Source of the DNA: Picochlorum sp. 'celeri'
Lineage: Eukaryota; Chlorophyta; Trebouxiophyceae
Direction: 5' to 3'
Length of the DNA: 64,000 bases
Assembly (NCBI GenBank): GCA_010909725.1
Contig: JAACMV010000014.1
Location: 434,001-498,000, forward strand
Shown: positions 20,373-30,873 of the stretch, one piece after another
Layout: the number at the start of each line of letters is the position of its first letter
How positions within the stretch are numbered: position 1 is the stretch's first letter
The notes under the pieces: model-generated
The model's database searches: none
Told to the model about the DNA's origin: nothing
Seen by the model: only the letters and a program-made list of their open reading frames with translations
Program-made: the position numbers and the translations under genes

Positions 20373-20850
20373 TCTATATGATTAGGCTATGCATGCGCAT
20401 AGTGCTATTCTCATGTGCGGTGGCATGTGGGGACTCTTGGACTCTTATACTCCGTATAAAGAAATTTAAAATGTGGCGCCATATTTTGAAATTGGTCTTG
20501 ATTGTCCCCACGATTCTTTCAGACGTGCATCCTGTTCAAAATAGTATATAAATACACCATAGGTACGAAGAATTATTTCTCTGATGCAGGGTCGCAGAGA
20601 AGGCAATCCCTCTGTCCGTCGTTGGTTTTGAACATCGCTCGGATTATAACAACGACTGTTTGCCCTCGTTATATCCCTCTGTTGCAGTCTTTATCATTGA
20701 TATATCCATATATGTGCTGATTGCAGCGTGGATTGGTTCAGTGGATGGGCTTTTGGTTGGCCCTTTGAATCTGGTTGGTCCGAGCACTTGAGAGAGAGAA
20801 GAGGGCAGTGTTTGAACATTTGATAGGGATTTAGATACGTGATTGGCGAT
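20373..20850. other. Divergent promoter region of ASCC2 and CAF-1
   Basis: A 478-bp spacer between divergent genes. Nothing else is seen apart from weak TATA-like sites (ATATAAATA near 20546). Confidence 0.4.
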
Positions 20851-23778
20851 ATGTCACATGTAGATGGGAACGCGGCTGATGCTGAGAAGGTGTCGTTGCC
20901 CGAGAAAGAAACAAAAGGTGAGCCTTCTCCAAAGACATTGCAAAAGGATGGGGAGAAGAAGGGGACACTGAGCGCATTGTGGAGCAAAAGTAAAAAGAAA
21001 AAATCGATGGTTGTCATTGATATGACAATGGATGATGGCGATGTTGCTGAAGAGAAGAAGGATGGTGGTGACACTGTTGAAGAGAAGAGGGATGATGTTG
21101 AGGATTTTACAATTCAAAAGTGTCATGAATTTGATTTGATTCGTCCGAAGGATTCCCCAATGGAAGAGAAGAAGGATGATTCACAGGTTGTTGCAGATGA
21201 GGCGGGAAAAGATGAGGCAGTGCACTCGGATTCCAAGAAGAGGAAGCGCTCAACGTTGCCTGATGCTGCGCTGAGCGATCTGGAGGAGGCTTTCAAAACT
21301 GATCCCTTCCCATCGCAGCAGGTGAAGACTGCACTGGCGGAGAAGCATAATTTGGAGTTCAAACGAGTTTCGAATTGGTTTGATAGGAGAAGGAAGACTG
21401 CTCGGTTGGCCGGAGATTTGCCTGAACAAAAGAGTTGTAGTGCCAAGGGTACTACCACGTGCGAGGCGCCAGCATCGGAAGAAAATAAAGGGAATGATTC
21501 TGTGGAGAAGGGTCAAGAGAAGACACAATCTTGCGTGAGCGATGCATGGTTGATGGAGAGGATTGGGGTTACCAGAGGGGATTTGGAGGCTGAAGCAAAG
21601 CAGTTACGAGAGAGGGGTTTGCTCGATCCGTTGGTCGACATCAACACAGTCAAAGATGGTATGGAATACTCAGAGTCGAATCTCTGCAAGCTTGTTGTCG
21701 GGCAGCGCTGCACACTGAGTGAACTTGTCTCTATGCTGCATCCTGTGTTTACATTGAATCAACCACAGGAGGACGCGTTGCGATGTTCTATTGTCGACTT
21801 GATGGTGCGAAAGACCTATGATCCTGTTAATAAATCGTTAGAGAAACTGCAATGGCTTGAGTGGAAGAATGAGGATAGTGTGGGGAATGGTCTGTGGCAA
21901 TGGGAAGCACGAGAGAGAGACACCATCCCAAAATCGTCAAGGACCCATGCTGGTGCTCTGAAACGCCGAGCGAGCAAAGTTTTGGATCGTTTAAAGTGCA
22001 TTGAAAATGTGCTGAACTTGGACGAGTCGAAGATGGGGAAAGCGGAGAAGGCCATTGAAAGTTTCAAAAAGACTTCAAGCCTGAAGCAGATGGAAGAGGA
22101 GTTTGAGGCCCAGAAGGCCGCAGAAGCGTCGAAAGAGGCTAAAGAGCGACTGAAAGAAATGAAAAATCTTGAAAAGGCAAAGATGGTCCAACAGAAGGAA
22201 GAGGAGCGGCGGATGGCCAAGGAGGCCAAGGAGAGACAGAAGAGGGAACGAGAGGAGGCTCGGGAAAAGGCTGCAGCGGAAAGAGAGGCTGAAAGGCAGA
22301 GGAAGAAAGCTGCAAAAGAAGAAGAGAGATTGCAGAAAAAGCGAGAAAGAGAGATGGAGAAGGTAAAAAAGGCAGAGGAAGCTGGGAAGAACAAGCTCTG
22401 CAAAAAGACTGGTTTCAAGGACCAAGCATCTCTAAATAAGACTGCCGACAAGTTCAAAACATTCTTTGCGAGTGCAACTCCAAAAAGTGAGAGTCGTCGT
22501 GATGAGGTCATCTCTCCATCCGAAAAGTCAAACCTGTCGTATTATGAGAAGAAGTTTCCAAAGCCTCCTGCTGGAAGCTTTACCCAGCCCCAAATACCTG
22601 CCAAAGCCATCTCGCTGGATGAAAGGCCCGAGCATGTAGATTTGCTGGAACAGTGGAAATGTTTCGTGTCCAAGGCTGGAGAAAAGGCTGCGTCACAGAG
22701 AGAGGAACACAAGAAGAAGTACCTTGGCCTTCCCCCAAGTTGGGCGCAATCTGGTGATGCTCGGGAAAAGGCCCTGGAGCGAATGGAGACATTGAAAGGG
22801 TCTGGTGTTGAACCAGAGAACATAAAAGTATGGAGAAGAAAATTCATTTGGTTTCCAGCGGACTCAAAAAGACCTCCGTATTATGGCTCCCATTCCCTCA
22901 CAACAGATCAGGTGTCAGCTCGTCGGCCATTTGGTAAAGAACAGAGCTTGGACTACGACGTCATGTCTGACCTTGACTGGGAAGACGAGCCAGAGGGATC
23001 ATCTTTGTCAAAAGATTCGCTCGAGTCTGAAGCCGCAAATGAAACAGCAGATGAGGAGGACTCATTCTTTGTAGCAGATGGCTACTTATCAGCAGATGAA
23101 GGTATCCAGCTAGAGGAGCAAGAAGAAGAAGAAGAAGGGGAACCACTCAATTTGGATGAGATTCATTTAGGCACGGACATTGCATCTAAAAGTAATCGAC
23201 AGGCTTGTAGGAAGACTTTGGCGGCATTTTTAGACAAATCAAGGAGGACTGGCAGGCCACTGATCTTGTCACGGGAATCCGTCAATGCCAACGCAAATCA
23301 TGGTGCATGCTTCCATGCAGACAATGCCCTGATTGCAGCATTAGAAATGGATATACTTTTGCCGGGTGCAGTATTCGAGGTCCCAGCAGACCCGAATGAG
23401 CCAGTGGAAGTCCAAGATACAGCAACTGTTGCATCTCCGGAAGAAGCCAGAAAAGTCGGCGAGCATGCAGCCACTGTGGGAGGTGGTACACACGCTGATT
23501 TGTTGCCAGATCTCTCTACATATATCGTGGAAAATGCGGCGTTGACGAAACCAATGCTTATCGAGGGATTTATTAGAAAGCAAGAGGGCAGGAAAATCAC
23601 CAAGAAATGGATTAATGAAGCTATTTCATTGCTGGCAACAAGGTCTGGCTCTCAGTGGGTTCTCAAAGATAAGAAGGAATTTGTTCCAGATACATCAGTT
23701 GCGTGCACACCGCAATGTACGCTAAAAGCTCCTCAGACAACAGAGAAGGTTGGGCCAACAAACTCCAAGCAAGAATAA
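20851..23778 (+). CDS. FAS1: CAF-1 large subunit (p150/FAS1) with N-terminal homeodomain
   Basis: A 975-aa intronless protein; the ATG at 20851 is the first in frame. Residues about 129-188 are a homeodomain (KKRKRSTLP...ALSDLEEAFKTDPFPS...VSNWFDRRRKTARL). Residues about 390-560 include a long charged Lys/Glu/Arg helix (KER region) typical of CAF-1 p150. At about 655-755 the diagnostic p150 block is found: WRRKFIWFPADSKRPPYYGS, RRPFGKEQSLDYDVMSDLDWEDE, then FFVADGYLSADEG. CAF-1 deposits newly made H3-H4 at replication forks through PCNA. The acidic ED region after DWEDE is the H3-H4 binding part in the family. The homeodomain is not a feature of yeast, animal or Arabidopsis p150 as far as I know. 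Confidence 0.88.
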   Translation: MSHVDGNAADAEKVSLPEKETKGEPSPKTLQKDGEKKGTLSALWSKSKKKKSMVVIDMTMDDGDVAEEKKDGGDTVEEKRDDVEDFTIQKCHEFDLIRPKDSPMEEKKDDSQVVADEAGKDEAVHSDSKKRKRSTLPDAALSDLEEAFKTDPFPSQQVKTALAEKHNLEFKRVSNWFDRRRKTARLAGDLPEQKSCSAKGTTTCEAPASEENKGNDSVEKGQEKTQSCVSDAWLMERIGVTRGDLEAEAKQLRERGLLDPLVDINTVKDGMEYSESNLCKLVVGQRCTLSELVSMLHPVFTLNQPQEDALRCSIVDLMVRKTYDPVNKSLEKLQWLEWKNEDSVGNGLWQWEARERDTIPKSSRTHAGALKRRASKVLDRLKCIENVLNLDESKMGKAEKAIESFKKTSSLKQMEEEFEAQKAAEASKEAKERLKEMKNLEKAKMVQQKEEERRMAKEAKERQKREREEAREKAAAEREAERQRKKAAKEEERLQKKREREMEKVKKAEEAGKNKLCKKTGFKDQASLNKTADKFKTFFASATPKSESRRDEVISPSEKSNLSYYEKKFPKPPAGSFTQPQIPAKAISLDERPEHVDLLEQWKCFVSKAGEKAASQREEHKKKYLGLPPSWAQSGDAREKALERMETLKGSGVEPENIKVWRRKFIWFPADSKRPPYYGSHSLTTDQVSARRPFGKEQSLDYDVMSDLDWEDEPEGSSLSKDSLESEAANETADEEDSFFVADGYLSADEGIQLEEQEEEEEGEPLNLDEIHLGTDIASKSNRQACRKTLAAFLDKSRRTGRPLILSRESVNANANHGACFHADNALIAALEMDILLPGAVFEVPADPNEPVEVQDTATVASPEEARKVGEHAATVGGGTHADLLPDLSTYIVENAALTKPMLIEGFIRKQEGRKITKKWINEAISLLATRSGSQWVLKDKKEFVPDTSVACTPQCTLKAPQTTEKVGPTNSKQE

Positions 23779-23981
23779 CAATACATCAGGCCTTGTTACA
23801 AATTCTCTTTCGCGTAAAATTTTATATTCATAAAAATTGCACGTAACAAGCTTGTAAGTAGTAAGGCGCTTTACGCTACTAGAAAATCGTCTCACTCAGC
23901 GGTTTGCCATAAAATCACCGCCAGTCATCAAAATTGTCGCTACACATATGACCAAAATCCACGAAAGCAGATGCTCGGTGC

Positions 23982-25018
23982 TTAACCATCGATGGTCCAT
24001 GTCTTCTCGATGAGCATGGTTGGCATCTGCTTGGCAGAGTCGGAATCAGCCAAGTTGGCCTTTGCAGTCACCTTGAGGTCACCTCCTCCTCCGCTTCCAG
24101 AGGTGTTGGTCCACTCGAGAGTTCCATGGCTGGTATTCATGTCATATCCAACCTTGAGCTTATTGTCATCATCCACCTGGTATGTTCCAGAGACGGACAA
24201 GCTCTCAGTTCCCAAGTTGTAGGCTGGAGCAATCTCGAAATCTCCAGAAGTGTACGTCCACTTGACAGCGCAAGAGCGGTGGTTTGGCTTGTCAAAGTTG
24301 CTCAAGTCATATGTCAAAGATGCAGTGTTGTTATCGTCAACAGCGATAATAGCTTCCAAGGAGGAGGCATTGGCCTTGAGAGCGTTCCTGTAGACGAGGT
24401 CCACGCGCTTCTCATTCAAGTTCACGTGGGTGTTGAGTTTCAGGGATGGAGCATGACCAGCGACATCATAGTTGAGCTCGAAACGGTCATTCTTCAATCC
24501 AACCACGAGACCATCAGCAGTCAATCCATCCTTGACCATGGTATCGGCAAGGCGAACCTGCATCACACAAGGGCCAATTCGGTGAGTCGTTGGGTTCCTC
24601 GAGGCACCGAGCAATTTTGGGCGCCACGAGACGCCAGACGTTGGAGAACTTCCGACACCACACGTGTCGACCGGATCGTCCGATTCACAGCCTCGTCCCA
24701 TTAATTATGCTCTTTATGACATATATATCACAGAACATAATAGGGTTGGGCGGGTTAATGTGAAATACGTCCATCATCGGCGATACTGAGTTGCTGATGA
24801 CGCATCATCAAGATGGCGAACTCAGATCTGCCACGACGCACGACCAAACACAGTCGCGTCCGTCTCAAAAGGCGCATAAAATGTTAGAAATACATATAAA
24901 ACGCAGCACGTACATTGATCTCATTGTCGTTGTGGTTGAAACGAAGGTTGCAGGCAGCAGAAACGTCCTGGGCAGAGGTTCCTCCGACGGTCAACACTGG
25001 CTTCACGTCAAACTTCAT
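23982..25018 (-). CDS. OEP24: Chloroplast outer envelope pore protein OEP24, two exons
   Basis: Exon 1 is 24914-25018 (MKFDVKPVLTV...NDNEIN), then a 356-bp intron (24558-24913), then exon 2 23982-24557 beginning VRLADTMVKDGL. The spliced protein is 226 aa, the usual OEP24 length (about 213). The repeated beta-strand pattern and the blocks CAVKWTYTSGDFEIAPAYNL, GTYQVDDDNKLKVGYDM and LEWTN...LKVTAKANLAD match plant OEP24. OEP24 is a beta-barrel channel of the chloroplast outer envelope for phosphorylated sugars, ATP and phosphate. The intron is the longest in this window; without it, exon 2 reads into an unrelated N-terminus. Confidence 0.88.
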
Positions 25019-25406
25019 ATCGATAGGCTTGATTAATGCAGTTGAATCAAAGATTAAGATAAAAGCGGTTCTGGGCAGTAATAGAACGTATGATGATTTA
25101 AGAATGCCGCTCCGGCCATGTCGGAAATTCAGATGCATCTGGCAGTTGATCTACGTCATGGATGGAGCGATCCTGGCTTGATCGGTCCAAGCGATGTGTT
25201 GATGGGATGTGGTTCCTAAAGTCCCGATAAGGTGGCGATGCTGTGTCGGAAACTTTGTCTACAGTGATGTTTGTTATAGATCCTCGCATAAATAGGAAAA
25301 ATACCGTCATTTATATGTTTACAAACCATTGATGGTGCAATCGAAGGGCATATCAGCCCTCTATAGTGCGGGCGACTGATCGACCCTGGTATCCATGAGT
25401 CTGCTC
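25019..25406. other. Spacer between ISE2 3' end and OEP24 promoter
   Basis: A 388-bp interval holding the OEP24 promoter and the ISE2 3' UTR (both genes on the minus strand). Small ORFs are present but show no motif. Confidence 0.4.
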
Positions 25407-28400
25407 TCATGTGATCAAGTCCGAAATGGGGGGCCTGTTCATTCTTCTTGCAGCTGTTCGAGCTGCTGAGCGGAGTGGTGGTAGGAGATGGTCGCAAAAG
25501 GCTGCCTGGCGAAGTGCGTCGACCGTTCTCATGAGCAGTCTTGCAACATCACCGTCATCAAGCTCACAGTCTCCCGTCACCTCTGTCCACCCAAGTCCAG
25601 AAGCCCACGCTTCCACGACGCCTGCCAAGGTATAATCGAGAGGAGTGGGAAAGTCGATTCCTGCTTCAATTTGAGACAATGATAGATCCCTCCGGACTTC
25701 ATCCAGCTGCTCGATAGTCTCAATAACCTGAGAGGAAGGAGCATATGCACTACCAATCATACTTATCCTGCTGACAGCGTCTTCAGCAACGAGCGCCGAT
25801 AATACTGCAGCAAGCTGCGGGGATGATAGTGTTTGAAGCGACGGGTGGGTCAGGGCAAGCGCCATCCACAGCTCATTTGATCCTCTCAGCTCTCGCGACA
25901 CGAGTCCCAAGGGAGTGAATTCATACTTCATCCAAGTGTCATCCCCATCTTGGTCCACAGACACTGCATCTGATGGTGCTGAACCGGCTTGTATTTTTCT
26001 TGGATCTCTTATCGCTCCATTTGACTCAAGAACCCGTACAATGTTTTGAAAATCCCTCCAGCTTCCTCCAGTGTGAGACTCTACTTGCTCTCTGATTGCT
26101 GCCGCTTGGTCCATGAGTGAACCTGCCTTGGCAAAAGCCTGAGCTCTCTTTCGAGCTTGCTTTTCGATTTTACTATTACCTTTTAATGCATCTATTTCAG
26201 CCTTTACTTGCCGAATACGTCTCTTTTGCTCTTCAAGAGCAGAGAGGCCCTCAGCAGAAGGGAACAATGTCTCCAATGAGCTGGCTGCAGGGATACAGGA
26301 CATGATACCCACTGATGTTGAGGAGGAACCCTCCGTCCGGAGTACGCCTTTTGATAAGTTTGTCCACGATTTGGGGGAGAGGGACGATGCGCGAGTGATG
26401 ACTTCATCCACAATGGAGTCCATCTCCCTCTCCTTTCCCACTGCAAGGTCAGAAGGTCCAAAAGCGGCTATATTTGGAGGGAATATGATGTAGATATTGT
26501 TATCTGCACCTAAACAGAGGTATTTATCTCCTAAACGCAGGTTTGACATCGCCATCATGTCCTTGTGAATTGACCCATACTCATCCACCCGTCCAACCAG
26601 TAGGGCTGGAAGACTGTACCCTTCATTTATGCTACTTGCCGATAAATCAATTCCAATAACGCGAGGAATACCTTCCTGTAAACAATGTTCAAGTCTCATC
26701 ATGAATCCTACATCTACACTATCGTTGAATCATGCGCAACATACCTCTGATAGAATGGACTCTGCCATGGATCCACGCTCATCAGTCAACTGCTGCCTGA
26801 GCAATTTCGCAGCTCGTTTCTCCTCTCTGCGCCGACCCTGGAGCTTTTCAAACAATTCGATCGAAGATTCAGAACCTTCGTACGTGTCTTCTGAATCTAT
26901 TCCGGCAGCCGTGAGAATACTCTGTGCTCTCTTCTCTATTCTCCTAATGTCTCTCAACCGTCTCTTTGTAAAGCTACCCGATAAATACATTGAAAAAGAT
27001 CTGTTCAAAAATTCCTTGGCTTCTCCTAGCGTTCTTGTACGTAATAAATTCAACGCCATGCCATAGTTGGTTGCAAATTTCGATTCCAATGCTTCTGGGC
27101 CACCCTTGAGAATGGTCCACGCGGCGTCTGGGTTGTCCCACCTGCTCTGCACAATAACGCAATGACCCTGACTATCATATCCACGTCTTCCTGCTCTTCC
27201 AGCCATTTGCATAAGCTCATTGTGTCGAAGCAGTGATATACCGTTATCCCTGCGCTTTGATAACGATGTCAGCAATGTTGTCCTTGCTGGCATGTTGATC
27301 CCTGCAGCCAATGTCTCTGTCGCGAACACAACTTTGATCAGTCCTTGCTGATATAATCTTTCAATCAAAAGCTTCCACCCAGGCAAGCATCCGGCGTGAT
27401 GAGCTGCCGCCCCCGCTAAGAGTGCTGGAACAGAATCTTCCTTCACAGCCTCTGGTTGTGTCTCTCGCAACGAATCAACCATGGCACTGATAATAGCCCG
27501 CTCATCATCACTCGTCAACTGTACACCCGACCTAAAGATTTTCTTCACCGCGCTCTCGCAGTCTTTTCTGCTGAAAATGAACCAGATTGCAGGCAGCAGT
27601 GATTTCTTTGCAAGGGTCGCTACAGTACCTTCAATCGATGGCACTCGTTCTCGTCGTCGCATTTTATGCCATGGATCTGCATTCTCCAACACATCAATCA
27701 ATTCATCCAAAGTCTTAGATTTGAGATTTTGAAGAGATGCATTCCTCCGGCCAGTTGCAACCTCTTCCTCTGCTGTATCCCATCTCCCCCATGTGGAAGA
27801 CCCTCCCCAAGAAAGGTCATCATCGTCACTCTGCCATGACGACAATGACCCTGCGAGAGACTCAACTCTCGAAGAAGGAGGGATCAATCGGGGATTCAAA
27901 CCTGCATCGTTGGAATCCAAAAGCGGCAGCATGGTCACCTCACCCTCACCAGGGCTCAAACAAAAATGCCATTGCAAAGGCACAGGTCGAAATTTCGTGA
28001 CTATGGTCGCACATGGGCCATGCACTTCCGAAATCCACCCACTAATATCATACGGATTCCGCACGGTTGCCGACATGGCCAGTACCAGGACATCAGGGGG
28101 CAAGTTGATGATGGACTCTTCCCACACACTTCCTCTTCCCGGATCCCCCAAATAGTGGCATTCATCAAACACGACCAACTTGACACCATCCAGCCTACTC
28201 TGCGATTGATTCGTTTTCCTCGCAATACGCTGTTCCAAGGATACCCCGTCCTCTTCCTCCTCCACCTCCTCCTCTTCCACTCTGTACAACATGTTCCGAA
28301 GAATCTCAGTGGTCATGACAACAATGCGCCCATCAGGATTGATCGACGCATCCCCCGTCTGTAGCCCAGCATCATCCACTCCAAATCTATCTCTCATTTC

Positions 28401-29015
28401 CATCAACTTTTGGTTCGACAATGCCTTGAGCGGTGTCGTATAAATCACCTTGCCACCCTGTTCTAAAAAGTACGTGGCAGCTGCCTCTGCAATCGCCGTC
28501 TTCCCTGCCCCAGTCGGCGCACATACCACCACAGAACGACCACACACAATATGCCGAAACGCTTCTTCTTGAAATGGATCCAAAGGGAATGCAAATCCCT
28601 TCAAGACATTCTCCACTGTCACTGTCACCTCTGAATCATAAATATCCTCATACACATCACCGTCGTCATTACTCTCGTCTCCACTCGCATCATCCAATGA
28701 AACATCATCTACTGTATCTGCTCTCGTAAATCCTTGCGACTCCCCCTTCTTCTTCTTCTTGTTCTTTTGAAAAGACGATGAATCCTTCCTACCTTTGGAA
28801 GAGCGAGGTGGCCTCCTTCCTGTCCCACTCCCTCCTGCACCACTCTCCTGCATCTTCTTCACTCCTCGCCGACCACGTCCTCCCCTCCCCCGAAACGCAC
28901 CCATACGAAAACCATCCAATGCATCCCTCCTTTGACTCCCCCTTGCCAAGGAGACTGGCAGAGCAGTAGAAACAGCCACACGCCCTAATCCCTTCACTGG
29001 ACCCAGCATCCGCAT
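25407..29015 (-). CDS. ISE2: Plastid DExH-box RNA helicase ISE2, two exons
   Basis: Exon 1 is 26745-29015, a 69-bp intron follows (26676-26744), and exon 2 is 25407-26675. The total is 1179 aa, very close to Arabidopsis ISE2. Exon 1 carries the Ski2-like helicase core: Q-type FPLDPFQEEA, Walker A CAPTGAGKT, TTPLKALSNQK, motif II DECH in FDECHYLGDPGRG, SAT (LAMSATV), FATETLAAGINMPART and QMAGRAGRRG. Exon 2 holds the C-terminal DSHCT-like region (TPLGLVSREL...PLDYTLAGVVEAWASGLGW). The N-terminus is basic and Gly/Arg-rich, consistent with plastid targeting. ISE2 acts in chloroplast RNA processing and rRNA maturation, and in plants affects plasmodesmata. Motif II is DECH rather than DEVH. Confidence 0.9.
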
Positions 29016-29027
29016 CCTATTGGTGTA

Positions 29028-29316
29028 TTAGTACCCTTTATTACCCCGTATTCTCGTTCTAGGATCCAATTGACCTCTCTTACAAGCAGCGTATGCTGCC
29101 CGAAGCCCAGCACATTCTTCTGCCTCCTTTGCACACGTCTTTATATCCTTTTTTTCAACCTATATACATATAATTGAATTAGACATGTCATCGTTATCGC
29201 CTGCGAAAGCGTCATTCTGTCAGAAAAAAGGCACCCAGCCTACGTACTTGAAAGCATTCACTTTCTCTCAAACAATGAACGAGATCTTTTAGCAATCCAG
29301 AGCAACTCTTTGACAT
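29028..29316 (-). CDS. COA5: Cytochrome c oxidase assembly factor COA5/PET191, two exons
   Basis: Found by splicing: exon 1 29248-29316 (MSKSCSGLLKDLVHCLRESE), an 88-bp GT-AG intron (29160-29247), exon 2 29028-29159 ending in DPRTRIRGNKGY. The 66-aa product has the PET191 signature: KSC...C-x9-C twin pattern, then ECAGLRAAYAACKRGQLDPR and the near-invariant RIRGNKGY end. The family works in the mitochondrial intermembrane space in assembly of complex IV, with disulfide-bonded CX9C helices. Its stop codon lies 12 bp from the ISE2 start, so the ISE2 promoter must overlap it. Conservation of both splice borders and the C-terminus makes this call firm despite the short length. Confidence 0.92.
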
Positions 29317-29396
29317 ATTGAATACATTATAATAGTTATAAGGTAATTGAAACACTCGGCATGTCCTCTGTCTTTCTACATTGTATTTCTACATTG

Positions 29397-30587
29397 CTAT
29401 TCCAATTGTGCACCAGAATGCACAGAATACCCTTCAGGAATAAACCATTGACTCAAATCAACACCTCTATCCAACAATTTAGCCGTGACAGGTTCTGTCT
29501 TTTCCAAGATGGCTTCATGCAGGTACCCATTGGACACCAATACAGATCTATCAAACACACTGAATGCTCGCCCATCCATGGTCGTCACCGTCGCTCCTGC
29601 TTCCTCTGCAATCAATACACCAGCTGCCATATCCCATGGTTTCAGACGATACTCCCAGTATCCATCCGTTATTCCAGAAGCAACGTGGCACATGTCAATA
29701 GCTGCTGAGCCCAACCGTCGAACACCTCTGGTTATATCAGTAAATTCTCTAAACAAGTCAATATTAGCCAGCCATGCTTCATCATGTTCATATCCAAATC
29801 CAGTCACCAGCAAAGAACTGCCCAATTCATGCGTTTTACTCACGCGAAGACTCTGCCCATTCATGGTTGCACCACCATTTCTCTTTGCAGAGTACTCACG
29901 CTGGACCCATGTCCCTGGACCCCCTGCAAACTCAATCACTACTGCCGCGACTGGAAGAGTGTGCCGTAAACACGCGACACACACGGCAAAACTGGGATAG
30001 CCATGCGCAAAATTTGTCGTTCCATCCAGTGGATCCACACACCACAAATACTCAGAGGACACATCCCCAGAGACACCTCCTTCCTCCCCAAGAACAGCAT
30101 GATCTGGATAATACTTTCGAATTACTTCCAGTACCGCCTTTTCGCTCGCAGTATCCGTCTCCGTCACCAAATCTGTGGCCCCTTTGAGTGTGATATTTCT
30201 TGGCTTATCCACAGCACTGCTCACGACAGCAGCACCAGCTCTCGCAGCCTCTTCCGCCACCTTTTGTAATTCATCATTCCCCAATCTCGCTCTGGTCTGA
30301 ACAACTCCACCAATGCGCCCTCTTCCTCTTGCTTTTTCTTTCGTAGACAAGTATTTTCCCTTTGAGAGAAATCCTCCTTTGGATGGCAATGATGACGGCA
30401 CTGCCATGGCCAAACTGACAGAATATGATTTTCTACGAGTACTCGAACAGCCAGCATAGCTAGATGATGCTGCAGAAGTTTTGAACACGGTCGTCGTAGC
30501 CATCATCATTGGCACTGTCTTGCGAGCAAACCCAATTCCTGATCCCAGCGATCGGCAACGTGTTGTCAAATTTGGTATCAAATTCAT
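29397..30587 (-). CDS. IMPL1: Chloroplast inositol monophosphatase-like phosphatase IMPL1
   Basis: A 396-aa protein if started at the ATG at 30587; an MMM at about 30510 is also possible. The first ~110 residues are Ser/Thr/Arg-rich and should be a transit peptide. The metal-dependent phosphatase motifs are LGEEGG (metal-binding Glu), WCVDPLDGTTNFAHGYP (DPxDGTxNF) and WDMAAGVLIAEEAGA (WDxAAG). GVRRLGSAAIDMCHVASG and FSVFDRSVLVSNGYLH are typical of the plant IMPL1 branch. Such enzymes hydrolyse inositol and galactose phosphates in the chloroplast. No intron. Confidence 0.92.
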   Translation of the reverse strand: MNLIPNLTTRCRSLGSGIGFARKTVPMMMATTTVFKTSAASSSYAGCSSTRRKSYSVSLAMAVPSSLPSKGGFLSKGKYLSTKEKARGRGRIGGVVQTRARLGNDELQKVAEEAARAGAAVVSSAVDKPRNITLKGATDLVTETDTASEKAVLEVIRKYYPDHAVLGEEGGVSGDVSSEYLWCVDPLDGTTNFAHGYPSFAVCVACLRHTLPVAAVVIEFAGGPGTWVQREYSAKRNGGATMNGQSLRVSKTHELGSSLLVTGFGYEHDEAWLANIDLFREFTDITRGVRRLGSAAIDMCHVASGITDGYWEYRLKPWDMAAGVLIAEEAGATVTTMDGRAFSVFDRSVLVSNGYLHEAILEKTEPVTAKLLDRGVDLSQWFIPEGYSVHSGAQLE

Positions 30588-30873
30588 ATATTTTACACAA
30601 TATGGGAGCACTGTGAGTCAGGATGGGAATCAGCAGGTCCTCGCGTGTACATTTTTAATTCCGAGTAATGGGAATTGAGTACATCATCACACATTGTCCT
30701 CTACCAGTGTCCTATATGTATACTAGTATGATTAAGAATATCAATGTTGTTGTTGTTGTTGATCGATGAATAGGTCATGAGGTACTACAGTAGTAGTGCT
30801 CCAGAAAAAGCCATGCTGATTGTTGTTGACTGACTATGAACGATAGAACGATACAAGCTTGTCGTCACACGTC

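Noticed and set aside
24558..24913. Transposon or snoRNA in the long OEP24 intron
   Set aside because: A TAGGGTTGGG match to the transposon end occurs near 24740, but there is no second inverted end or target duplication, and no convincing C/D pair with a terminal stem.
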